Shown: positions 1 to 6,906 of the stretch, piece by piece
How positions within the stretch are numbered: the stretch's first letter is position 1
Layout: each line of letters begins with the position of its first letter
DNA from: Streptomyces phaeofaciens
Lineage (GTDB): Bacteria; Actinomycetota; Actinomycetes; Streptomycetales; Streptomycetaceae
Direction: 5' to 3'
DNA: 64,000 nt
NCBI RefSeq assembly: GCF_014648915.1
Contig: NZ_BMSA01000033.1
Coordinates: 1 to 64,000, forward strand
The notes under the pieces: generated by a model
What the model was told of the DNA's origin: nothing
Seen by the model: only the letters and a program-made list of their open reading frames with translations
Database searches by the model: none
Made by a program: the position numbers and the translations under genes

Positions 1-66
1 CACCCATGCCAGACCAACGCACCAACCGCCCCACCAGTTACGGGACAACCTTTAGCTTCCCCCGCC

Positions 67-1173
67 ATGAGGCGCTTGGGGAAGACGCGACGCAGGGTAC
101 GGGCGACAGGGGCGGCGCGGAAGAGGGCCCTGGCGGCCGCGGCGGCCTGCGCGGCGGTGCTGGCGGGCCTCACCGCCGTACCGGCGCAGGCCCGTACGGC
201 GCCGCACTGGGAGCTCAAGGACACCGGCACCACCGCCGTACGGTTCCGGGGCCTCGCGGCGGTCGACCGGGACACCGCGTGGGTCGCCGGCACCCAGGGC
301 ACCGTGCTGCGCACCACCGACGGCGGGGCGAGCTGGCGGAACGTCTCCCCGCCGGGCGCCGCCGACCTCCAGTTCCGGGACGTCGAGGCGTTCGACGCGC
401 GCCGCGCGGTGGTGCTGGCCATCGGTGAGGGCGAGGCCTCACGCGTGTACCGCACCGACGACGGCGGGGCGACCTGGACGGAGTCCTTCCGTAACACCGA
501 CGCCCGCGCCTTCTACGACTGCCTGACCTTCTTCGACCACCGCCACGGCCTCGCCGTCAGCGACCCGGTGGACGGCAGGTTCCGCATGCTGTCGACCCGC
601 GACGGCGGCCGCTCCTGGACGGTGCTCCCCGACCGGGGCATGCCGGCCGCCCTGGCGGGCGAGGCGGGCTTCGCGGCGAGCGGCCAGTGCCTGGTCTCCT
701 CCGGGCCGAAGGACGTGTGGCTGGCCACCGGCGGGGCCTCGCGCGCGCGGGTGCTGCACTCCGCTGACCGCGGCCTGACCTGGACGGCCGATGACGCACC
801 GGTCCCGGCGGGCGATCCCGCGCGCGGGGTCTTCGCGCTCGCCTTCCAGGGCCGCGCGCACGGCCTCGCCGTCGGCGGCGACTACCGCGCCGACCAGCCC
901 TCCCCGGACGCCGCCGCGACGACCGGCGACGGCGGCCGCACCTGGCGCCCCGCCGGGACCCCGCCGCCCGCCTACCGCTCCGGCGTGGCCTGGCTCCCGC
1001 ACAGCCGGACCGCGGCCCTCGCGGTCGGCCCCACCGGCACCGACCTGACCACCGACGCCGGCCGCACCTGGCGCACCGTCGACACCGGTTCGTACGACAC
1101 CGTGGACTGCGCCCCCGGCCGGGGCTGCTGGGCCGCCGGCGAACAGGGACGGGTGGCCCGCCTGGAGAGCTGA
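67..1173 (+). CDS. Secreted YCF48/BNR-type beta-propeller protein
   Basis: 368 aa. An arginine-rich N-terminus and a hydrophobic segment ending at AVPAQA (about residues 20-42) form a signal peptide, so the protein is probably exported. The mature part repeats motifs such as 'TTDGGASW', 'TDDGGATW', 'TRDGGRSW' and 'TGDGGRTW', the Asp-box pattern of BNR/YCF48 (HCF136-like) propellers. In plants and cyanobacteria that family helps assemble photosystem II; in Streptomyces the role is unknown, and carbohydrate or protein binding outside the cell is only a guess. Four cysteines in the mature part may form disulfides. ATG 67 was chosen because the signal peptide begins there. The gene stands alone; a remnant of another gene abuts its stop codon. 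Confidence 0.85.
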   Translation: MRRLGKTRRRVRATGAARKRALAAAAACAAVLAGLTAVPAQARTAPHWELKDTGTTAVRFRGLAAVDRDTAWVAGTQGTVLRTTDGGASWRNVSPPGAADLQFRDVEAFDARRAVVLAIGEGEASRVYRTDDGGATWTESFRNTDARAFYDCLTFFDHRHGLAVSDPVDGRFRMLSTRDGGRSWTVLPDRGMPAALAGEAGFAASGQCLVSSGPKDVWLATGGASRARVLHSADRGLTWTADDAPVPAGDPARGVFALAFQGRAHGLAVGGDYRADQPSPDAAATTGDGGRTWRPAGTPPPAYRSGVAWLPHSRTAALAVGPTGTDLTTDAGRTWRTVDTGSYDTVDCAPGRGCWAAGEQGRVARLES

Positions 1174-1177
1174 GCCC

Positions 1178-1360
1178 GCGAGCCCCACCTCGCTGGAGGA
1201 CATCTCGTCCGGCAGGCGGGGCGGACCGAGGTCGGGCAAGGGCGCCCAGGGGCCCACCTACGACCAGCTCTACGAGGAAGCGAGGCGGCGAGGCGGCGAG
1301 GGCCGCTCGGGCATGAACAAGAGGCAGCTCCAGCGCGCTCCGGAGGACCGCAGGAGCTGA
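1178..1360 (+). pseudogene. 3' remnant of a 'plasmid stabilization protein'-like gene
   Basis: The frame that stops at 1358-1360 encodes a C-terminal tail with the blocks TSLEDISSGRRGG, GAQGPTYDQLYEEA and GRSGMNKRQLQRA. These match, from memory, the C-terminus of a small hydrophilic protein found in many Streptomyces and usually labelled plasmid stabilization protein. The N-terminal half is missing: the upstream gene ends at 1173 and no start codon or ribosome binding site precedes the conserved part. An internal ATG (1315) would give only 15 residues. I read it as a truncated, probably untranslated relic. Confidence 0.55.
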
Positions 1361-1421
1361 CGGGCCGCCCCGGAAACATGATCGCGGGCCCGCGCGCGGG
1401 AGTCGTACGCTCATCCCCACT

Positions 1422-2117
1422 ATGACGACCGTAAGCGTTCCCGCGGGCTGGCCCGCGACCGAGGAAGAGGCCCGCGCCGTCCAGGACGGGCTGCGGGCCC
1501 GGGTGGTGCTCGACGAGCCGGGGCCGGAGCCCGGGACGGGGCGGGTGACGGGGGTCGACGTCGCCTACGACGACGAGCGGGACGTCGTCGCCGCGGCGGC
1601 CGTCGTGCTGGACGCCGCGAGCCTGGAGGTGGTCGCCGAGGCCACCGCCGTCGGGCGCGTCGCCTTCCCGTACGTGCCCGGACTGCTCGCCTTCCGCGAG
1701 ATCCCCGCCGTGCTCGCCGCCCTCGACGCCCTGCCCGGCGACCCGGGCCTGGTGGTCTGCGACGGCTACGGACTGGCCCACCCCCGCCGCTTCGGCCTCG
1801 CCAGCCACCTCGGCGTCCTCACGGGCCTGGCCACGATCGGCGTCGCCAAGAACCCGTTCACCTTCACCTACGACGATCCCGGCGTCCCGCGCGGATCCTC
1901 CTCGCCGCTCCTCGCGGGCAGCGAGGAGGTCGGGCGGGCGCTGCGGACCCGGGAGGGCGTCAAGCCGGTCTTCGTGTCCGTCGGCCACCGGGTGACCCTG
2001 GACCGCGCCTGCGCCCACACGCTCGCCCTCACCCCCGAGTTCCGGCTTCCGGAGACCACCCGCAGGGCCGACTCGCTGTGCCGGCGGGCGCTTCAGGAGG
2101 CGACGATCCGCCACTGA
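1422..2117 (+). CDS. nfi: Endonuclease V (deoxyinosine 3'-endonuclease)
   Basis: 231 aa, the usual size. Endonuclease V cuts the second phosphodiester bond 3' to deoxyinosine in DNA, or inosine in RNA, and starts repair of deaminated adenine. All family blocks are present: GVDVAYD with the first catalytic Asp, YVPGLLAFRE with the catalytic Glu and the strand-separating wedge, CDGYGLAHPRRFGLASHLG (usual DG-G-AHPRR motif), and GVAKN. A TACGCT hexamer (1406-1411) lies 10 bp before the ATG, which fits a very short or absent leader. The last 25 bp overlap the convergent small gene on the other strand. Confidence 0.93.
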   Translation: MTTVSVPAGWPATEEEARAVQDGLRARVVLDEPGPEPGTGRVTGVDVAYDDERDVVAAAAVVLDAASLEVVAEATAVGRVAFPYVPGLLAFREIPAVLAALDALPGDPGLVVCDGYGLAHPRRFGLASHLGVLTGLATIGVAKNPFTFTYDDPGVPRGSSSPLLAGSEEVGRALRTREGVKPVFVSVGHRVTLDRACAHTLALTPEFRLPETTRRADSLCRRALQEATIRH

Positions 2118-2281
2118 CCCACCTCGCGGTACTCCGAGTCGTAGACCGGTGAGCCGTCTCCGGGTTCCATGGCGTAGTGGCCGAGGTTGCCGCCCCAGTA
2201 CCGCAGGATGCGCCCCAGTTCACGCACCGTGTCCTGGGCCGGCGCCCCCTCGTCCACGGCGACTTCGAGGACGAACTTCAT
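2093..2281 (-). CDS. Small hypothetical protein, 62 aa
   Basis: It begins MKFVLEVAVDEGAP and ends GQWRIVAS. The core ELGRILRYWGGNLGHYAMEPGD suggests a compact soluble domain, but I recognise no characterised family. The start is unusually clear: GGAGGTGATC, nearly the full complement of the 16S 3' end, sits just upstream of ATG 2281. A perfect 11-bp-arm palindrome lies 23 bp before the start codon. The strong binding site and dedicated operator suggest a real, regulated and well translated gene. Its 3' end overlaps the end of endonuclease V on the opposite strand by 25 bp. Confidence 0.8.
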   Translation of the reverse strand: MKFVLEVAVDEGAPAQDTVRELGRILRYWGGNLGHYAMEPGDGSPVYDSEYREVGQWRIVAS

Positions 2282-2303
2282 GCTGATCACCTCCCTCCGC
2301 TCC

Positions 2304-2331
2304 AGCACTTCAATCGTTTCATTGAAGTGCT
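2304..2331. promoter_or_regulatory. Perfect 28-bp palindrome upstream of the 62-aa gene
   Basis: AGCACTTCAAT, spacer CGTTTC, then ATTGAAGTGCT: 11-bp perfect arms. It lies between the promoter region and the ribosome binding site of the gene at 2093-2281. It could be a repressor operator or a 5'-UTR hairpin. No poly-T tract follows and no gene ends here, so a terminator is unlikely. Confidence 0.65.
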
Positions 2332-2431
2332 TGTTGGCACTTTGAGCCCGGGAGAGCGGGGGAGGCGCAGGCAAAGTCTCAAATCGGGGGCAGGCAGGGG
2401 CGGGCGGGGCGCACGGGTCGCCGTTCGGCTT

Positions 2432-2452
2432 CTGAGTACGTCGACTGAGTAC
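2432..2452 (+). promoter_or_regulatory. CTGAGTAC direct repeat upstream of a small membrane protein
   Basis: CTGAGTAC occurs twice at 13-bp spacing (2432-2439 and 2445-2452), followed by CCGTACGG, about 45 bp before the ATG at 2497. The spacing and position suggest an activator or sigma-factor site, but no convincing -10/-35 pair was identified. Confidence 0.3.
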
Positions 2453-2496
2453 CCGTACGGATGTGTGCCCCGCGCCCCGCTCGGCAGGCTGTGCCC

Positions 2497-2643
2497 ATGA
2501 CCACGCACCGCGCCCCGAAGCCCCTCGCCGACCCGAACCGGCCCGTCGAACGTGCCGTGAACGCCGCGCTGGCCCTCGCCGCCCTGGCGGGCGTGGGCTG
2601 GATCGCCGGGATGATCTACACCCTGGTGCAGTGGCCCCTGTAG
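2497..2643 (+). CDS. Small membrane protein, 48 aa
   Basis: A polar N-terminus (MTTHRAPKPLADPNRPVE) is followed by one transmembrane helix of about 22 residues (NAALALAALAGVGWIAGMIY) and a short tail, TLVQWPL. No known function. An upstream in-frame ATG at 2461 exists, but the segment it would add looks like non-coding sequence, so ATG 2497 is preferred. The downstream neighbour converges from the other strand, with 19 bp between the two stop codons. Confidence 0.7.
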   Translation: MTTHRAPKPLADPNRPVERAVNAALALAALAGVGWIAGMIYTLVQWPL

Positions 2644-2662
2644 GACCGGTCGCGGCGTCCGT

Positions 2663-3835
2663 TCAGCGGCTCGCCGCCACCCGGAAGCGGATGCCCGCGC
2701 GGACCAGCCGCTCGGTCAGCGCGTCGCCCATCGCCACCGCCGTCGTGACCTGTCCGGCCGTCGCCGGGAGATCGTCGCAGGCCAGCGCCAGCGCCCCCTC
2801 GGCGAACATCTTCGCCGTCTCGTCGTAGCCGGGGTCGCCGCCGGAGACCTCCGTGAACACCCGCCGGCCGCCGCCCTCGCCGACGAACCTGACGGAGAAC
2901 CAGCTGCGCGCCCGCTTCTCGGCGCTCGGCCCCTCGCCCGGCTTGAGCCGGTCCGACAGCCAGCGCCGGGCGGGCGGCAGCTGCGCGGCGACGGCGAGCG
3001 TCCCGACGGCCGCGATCCCGCCCACGGCCATGGGCAGATGCCGTACGGCCGCGTAGTGCCGGTAGCGGAAGTCCGGGCCGTAGCGGGCCAGGGCCTTGGC
3101 CGAGCGGCGCACGATCTGCGGGTCGATGGTCGGCAGCGGCAGCGCCCAGGCGCCGACCTCGGGGGCGAACCGGGGCGCGCCCACGGGTGCCGTCGCCCGC
3201 CGTTCCATCAGGCGGGGCTCGTGCCGTCCCCGGTCCCGGGCGGCGGCCGCCATCTGCCGGCCCCGCGCGAACTGGCCGAGCGCCGAGGCGAACGTCCCGC
3301 CCGAGAAGGCGGCGTCGGCGGTCACGAAGCCGTCCACGGTCAGCGGCACGCCCTCGGGCAGCTGCCGCACGGTGAAGTACGCGCCCAGGTCGTGCGGGAC
3401 GGAGTCGAAGCCGACGGCGTGCACCAGCCGCGCGCCCGTCTCCCGCGCGCGTGCGTCGTGCCGGACGTACGTCAGGTCCACGAACTCCGGCTCGCCGGTG
3501 ATGTCCAGGTAGTCGGTGCCGAGGTCGGCGCAGGCGGCCACGAGGTCCTCGCCGTGGCGGATGTAGGGTCCGACGGTCGTCGCGACCACGCGTGCCTGTC
3601 CGGCGAGGGCCCGCAGGGACGCCGGGTCCGACACGTCCGCCCGCAGCACCCCGGCGTCCGCGCCGAGCCGCTCGCGCAGGGCCTCCAGTTTCGCCTCGCT
3701 GCGGCCCGCGATCGCCCAGCGCAGTCCCTCGGGCGCGTGGGCGGCGAGGTACTCCGCGGTGAGTGTCCCGACGAAGCCGGTCGCCCCGAAGAGCACGATG
3801 TCGTACGGACGATCCGTCCGGTTTGGCTTGCTCAT
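2663..3835 (-). CDS. Saccharopine-dehydrogenase-like NAD(P)-binding reductase
   Basis: 390 aa. The N-terminus has a Rossmann motif, LFGATGFVGTLTAEYLA (residues about 15-31), then GRSEAKLEAL and the conserved VATTVGPYIRHGEDLV and CADLGTDYLDITGE blocks of the saccharopine dehydrogenase / trans-acting enoyl reductase family. In mycobacteria relatives reduce the enoyl product of a polyketide synthase during phenolic lipid synthesis; most Streptomyces members are uncharacterised. A hydrophobic patch (MAVGGIAAVGTLAVAAQL, about residues 269-286) may hold the protein at the membrane. No lipid or polyketide gene lies nearby, so the substrate is unknown. The start region carries a 17-bp tandem duplication, listed separately. 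Confidence 0.85.
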   Translation of the reverse strand: MSKPNRTDRPYDIVLFGATGFVGTLTAEYLAAHAPEGLRWAIAGRSEAKLEALRERLGADAGVLRADVSDPASLRALAGQARVVATTVGPYIRHGEDLVAACADLGTDYLDITGEPEFVDLTYVRHDARARETGARLVHAVGFDSVPHDLGAYFTVRQLPEGVPLTVDGFVTADAAFSGGTFASALGQFARGRQMAAAARDRGRHEPRLMERRATAPVGAPRFAPEVGAWALPLPTIDPQIVRRSAKALARYGPDFRYRHYAAVRHLPMAVGGIAAVGTLAVAAQLPPARRWLSDRLKPGEGPSAEKRARSWFSVRFVGEGGGRRVFTEVSGGDPGYDETAKMFAEGALALACDDLPATAGQVTTAVAMGDALTERLVRAGIRFRVAASR

Positions 3836-3866
3836 GACACCCCTTGTCCGCTCATGACACCCCTTG
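3830..3866 (-). repeat. 17-bp duplication of a ribosome binding site and start codon
   Basis: GCTCATGACACCCCTTG occurs at 3830-3846 and again at 3850-3866 (20-bp period). Read on the minus strand, each copy carries an AAGGGGTGTC leader and an ATG. The upstream copy opens a seven-codon frame (MSGQGVS) whose TGA overlaps the true ATG at 3835, giving an ATGA coupling. Confidence 0.7.
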
Positions 3867-3947
3867 GTACGCGCAACCCGGGCCGTTGTCGGTGGCTGAG
3901 GCTAGCGTGAGGAGTGCGGAGCCCGACGACGAGCCCGGAGGCAGCAG

Positions 3948-4328
3948 GTGACGGTGACCAGGAACGCCCTGCGGAAATGGGAGAAAGTACGCGCGTTCGC
4001 GCTCGGCCTGCCCGGCGCGACCGAGGAGTTCCCGTGGGGCGAGTCGGTCGTCAAGGTCAACGGGAAGGTGTTCGTCTTCCTCGGGGTCGCCGACGGCAGC
4101 CACCCCCTGGGTGTCACGGTCAAGCTCCGGGACCAGACGGCCCATGCCCACGCGCTGGCCTCCCCGGGAGCCGAGCCCGCCGGATACGGCCTGGGGAAGG
4201 CGGGCTGGGTGCGCGTCCCGCTCGAGGAGCAGGGCGCCCCGCCGGCCGAGCTGCTGGGCGACTGGGTGGAGGAGAGCTACCGCACCATCGCCCCCAAACG
4301 GCTCATAGCGGAGCTCGACGGGCGCTGA
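3948..4328 (+). CDS. MmcQ/YjbR family protein
   Basis: 126 aa, the usual family size. The N-terminal ALGLPGATEEFPWGESVVKVNGKVF block and the C-terminal WVEESYRTIAPKR block are diagnostic of the MmcQ/YjbR (double-wing, CyaY-like) fold. It is often annotated as DNA-binding, but no member has a clear in vivo role. A GTG start was chosen because GGAGG lies close upstream. The gene is divergent from the saccharopine-dehydrogenase-like gene across about 110 bp. Confidence 0.88.
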   Translation: MTVTRNALRKWEKVRAFALGLPGATEEFPWGESVVKVNGKVFVFLGVADGSHPLGVTVKLRDQTAHAHALASPGAEPAGYGLGKAGWVRVPLEEQGAPPAELLGDWVEESYRTIAPKRLIAELDGR

Positions 4329-4376
4329 GCGAGGGCCGCGCCCCGGTGCTGCGAGGGCGCGCCCGGCCTAGACTGG

Positions 4377-4434
4377 CTAAGCGCTTGCTCGTTCACCTCT
4401 TGTCTCCAGTGGAACGTGTTCTTAGCATCACTGG
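4377..4434 (+). promoter_or_regulatory. Promoter and possible operators of the acyl-CoA operon
   Basis: A -35-like TTGTCT (4400-4405) and a -10-like TAGCAT (4423-4428) are separated by 17 bp. Just upstream is CTAAGCGCTTGCTCG (4377-4391), which resembles operators of TetR-type regulators of acyl-CoA metabolism in actinobacteria. CCAGTG (4406-4411) and CACTGG (4429-4434) form an inverted repeat bracketing the -10. The TetR assignment is inference. Confidence 0.55.
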
Positions 4435-4468
4435 TGTTACATCGGTTGTGTCACAGCAAGGGGGCTGG

Positions 4469-5641
4469 ATGACAACGGCAGACACGCCAGGGCACGGCCC
4501 GCTCTCGGGCGTGCGCGTGGTCGAGCTGGCCGGCATCGGGCCCGGCCCGTTCGCCGCCATGCTCCTCGCCGACCTCGGCGCCGACGTCGTCCGGGTGGAC
4601 CGCCCCGGCGGCTCCTCCCTCGCGATCGACCCCGACTTCGACATCACCAACCGCGGCAAACGCTCCGTGGTCCTCGACCTCAAGGCACCGGACGGCCCCG
4701 CGCGTGTCCTGGACCTCGCCGCCCGCGCCGACGTGCTGATCGAGGGCTACCGGCCCGGCGTCGCCGAGCGCCTCGGCGTCGGCCCCGAGGCCTGCCACGC
4801 CCGCAACGCCCGGCTCGTCTACGGCCGGATGACCGGCTGGGGCCAGGACGGCCCGCTCGCCCACCGCGCGGGCCACGACATCGCCTACATCGCCCTCACC
4901 GGCACCCTCGGCATGATCGGCGCCCCGGACACACCCCCGCCGGCCCCCGCCAACCTGCTCGGCGACTACGCCGGCGGCTCGCTCTACCTCGTCGTCGGAG
5001 TCCTCGCCGCCCTGCACCACGCGCGCGCGACGGGCAGCGGCCAGGTCGTCGACGCCGCCATCGTCGACGGCACCGCCCACCTCTCAGCGATGCTCCACGG
5101 CATGCTCGCCGCGGGCGGCTGGCAGGACCGGCGCGCCGCCAACCTCCTCGACGGCGGCTGCCCGTACTACGGCACCTACGAGACCGCCGACGGCCGGTAC
5201 ATGGCAGTCGGCGCGCTGGAACCGCAGTTCTACGACGAGTTCGTCGACCTGCTCGGCCTGCCGGACGACCTCCGCGCGGCCCGCAAGGACTGGACCCGCT
5301 GGGGAGAGCTGCGCGAGGCCGTCGTCGCCCGCTTCAAGGCCCTCACCCGCGACGAGTGGACGGCCCGCTTCGAGGGATCCGACGCCTGCGTGGCGCCCGT
5401 GCTGTCGCTGCGCGAGGCCCCGCACCACCCGCACCTCGCCGCCCGCGGCACCTTCACCGACCACGGCGGCATCACCCAGCCCGCACCCGCGCCCCGCTTC
5501 TCGGCGACCCCCACGGCCGTCCGCGGCGCCCCGGCCCGACCCGGCGCCGACACCGGCGCAGTGGCCCGCGACTGGGACGTCCCCCGCCTTCTCGACCCGG
5601 CCCGGCCCACCCCCGAGACCTCCCTCCCCGACCCTCACTGA
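4469..5641 (+). CDS. CaiB/BaiF family CoA transferase or alpha-methylacyl-CoA racemase
   Basis: 390 aa. The opening block GVRVVELAGIGPGPFAAMLL and then LADLGADVVRVDRPGG are typical of class III CoA transferases and of alpha-methylacyl-CoA racemase (AMACR). RGKRSVVLDLKAPDG, MTGWGQDGPLAHRAGHDIAY and GDYAGGSLYLVVGVLAALHHA follow. The segment RAGHDIAYIA and the later GCPYYGTYETADGRYMAVGALEPQFY match AMACR-like members best, so epimerising 2-methylacyl-CoAs before beta-oxidation is the likeliest role. Transfer of CoA between acids cannot be excluded. ATG 4469 was chosen because the CoA-transferase fold starts immediately after it; the open frame upstream is non-coding. It is the first gene of an operon with thiolase and FadB. 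Confidence 0.88.
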   Translation: MTTADTPGHGPLSGVRVVELAGIGPGPFAAMLLADLGADVVRVDRPGGSSLAIDPDFDITNRGKRSVVLDLKAPDGPARVLDLAARADVLIEGYRPGVAERLGVGPEACHARNARLVYGRMTGWGQDGPLAHRAGHDIAYIALTGTLGMIGAPDTPPPAPANLLGDYAGGSLYLVVGVLAALHHARATGSGQVVDAAIVDGTAHLSAMLHGMLAAGGWQDRRAANLLDGGCPYYGTYETADGRYMAVGALEPQFYDEFVDLLGLPDDLRAARKDWTRWGELREAVVARFKALTRDEWTARFEGSDACVAPVLSLREAPHHPHLAARGTFTDHGGITQPAPAPRFSATPTAVRGAPARPGADTGAVARDWDVPRLLDPARPTPETSLPDPH

Positions 5642-5651
5642 AAGGCCTCCC

Positions 5652-6866
5652 GTGAGCACCGAAGCGTACGTGTACGACGCGATCCGCACCCCGCGCGGGC
5701 GCGGCAAGGCGAACGGCGCCCTGCACGGCACGAAGCCCATCGACCTCGTCGTCGGCCTCATCCACGAACTCCGCGACCGCTTCCCGGGCCTGGACCCGGC
5801 CGCGATCGACGACATCGTGCTCGGCGTCGTCGGACCCGTGGGCGACCAGGGCTCCGACATCGCGCGCATCGCCGCGATCGCCGCCGGACTGCCGGACACC
5901 GTCGCCGGCGTCCAGGAGAACCGCTTCTGTGCCTCCGGCCTGGAGGCCGTGAACATGGCGGCCATGAAGGTCCGCTCCGGCTGGGAGGACCTGGTCCTCG
6001 CGGGCGGCGTGGAGTCGATGTCCCGCGTGCCGATGGCCTCCGACGGCGGCGCCTGGTTCAACGACCCGATGACCAACCTCGACGTCAACTTCGTGCCCCA
6101 GGGCATCGGCGCCGACCTCATCGCCACCATCGAGGGCTTCACCCGGCGCGACGTCGACGAGTACGCGGCCCTGTCCCAGGAGCGGGCGGCCACGGCCTGG
6201 AAGGAGGGCCGCTTCGACCGCTCCGTCGTCCCCGTGAAGGACCGCAGCGGTCTGGTCGTCCTCGACCACGACGAGCACCTGCGCCCCGGCACCACCGCCG
6301 ACTCCCTCGCCAGGCTGAAGCCCTCGTTCGCCGACATCGGCGAGCTGGGCGGCTTCGACGCGGTGGCGCTCCAGACGTACCACTGGGTGGAGAAGATCGA
6401 CCACGTCCACCACGCGGGCAACTCCTCCGGCATCGTCGACGGCGCCTCCCTGGTCGCGATCGGCTCCCGGGAGGTCGGCGAGCGCTACGGCCTCACCCCG
6501 CGCGCGCGGATCGTCTCCGCGGCCGTCTCCGGCTCCGAGCCGACCATCATGCTCACCGGCCCCGCGCCCGCCACCCGCAAGGCCCTCGCCAAGGCCGGTC
6601 TGACCATCGACGACATCGACCTCGTCGAGATCAACGAGGCGTTCGCGGCGGTCGTCCTGCGCTTCGCGCGCGACATGGGCCTGCCCCTGGACAAGGTCAA
6701 CGTCAACGGCGGCGCCATCGCCCTCGGCCACCCGCTCGGCGCCACCGGCGCGATGATCCTCGGCTCGCTCGTCGACGAACTGGAGCGCCAGGACAAGCGC
6801 TACGGCCTCGCCACCCTCTGCGTGGGCGGCGGCATGGGCATCGCCACGATCGTCGAGCGCGTCTGA
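5652..6866 (+). CDS. fadA: Acetyl-CoA acyltransferase (thiolase)
   Basis: 404 aa. Thiolases cleave 3-ketoacyl-CoA with CoA in beta-oxidation, or run the reverse condensation. Active-site residues are visible: nucleophile Cys93 in ENRFCASGLEA, His360 in NGGAIALGHPLGATGA, and Cys390 in LCVGGGMG. The length and the AYVYDAIRTPRGRG start fit the FadA class. The GTG start lies 10 bp after the CoA-transferase stop with AAAGG upstream. The next gene encodes the matching hydratase/dehydrogenase, so the pair can complete the last three steps of a beta-oxidation cycle. Confidence 0.93.
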   Translation: MSTEAYVYDAIRTPRGRGKANGALHGTKPIDLVVGLIHELRDRFPGLDPAAIDDIVLGVVGPVGDQGSDIARIAAIAAGLPDTVAGVQENRFCASGLEAVNMAAMKVRSGWEDLVLAGGVESMSRVPMASDGGAWFNDPMTNLDVNFVPQGIGADLIATIEGFTRRDVDEYAALSQERAATAWKEGRFDRSVVPVKDRSGLVVLDHDEHLRPGTTADSLARLKPSFADIGELGGFDAVALQTYHWVEKIDHVHHAGNSSGIVDGASLVAIGSREVGERYGLTPRARIVSAAVSGSEPTIMLTGPAPATRKALAKAGLTIDDIDLVEINEAFAAVVLRFARDMGLPLDKVNVNGGAIALGHPLGATGAMILGSLVDELERQDKRYGLATLCVGGGMGIATIVERV

Positions 6867-6906
6867 CCACCCAGCGGCACTCAGAGACTTCTACGGAGAC
6901 CCCGTC

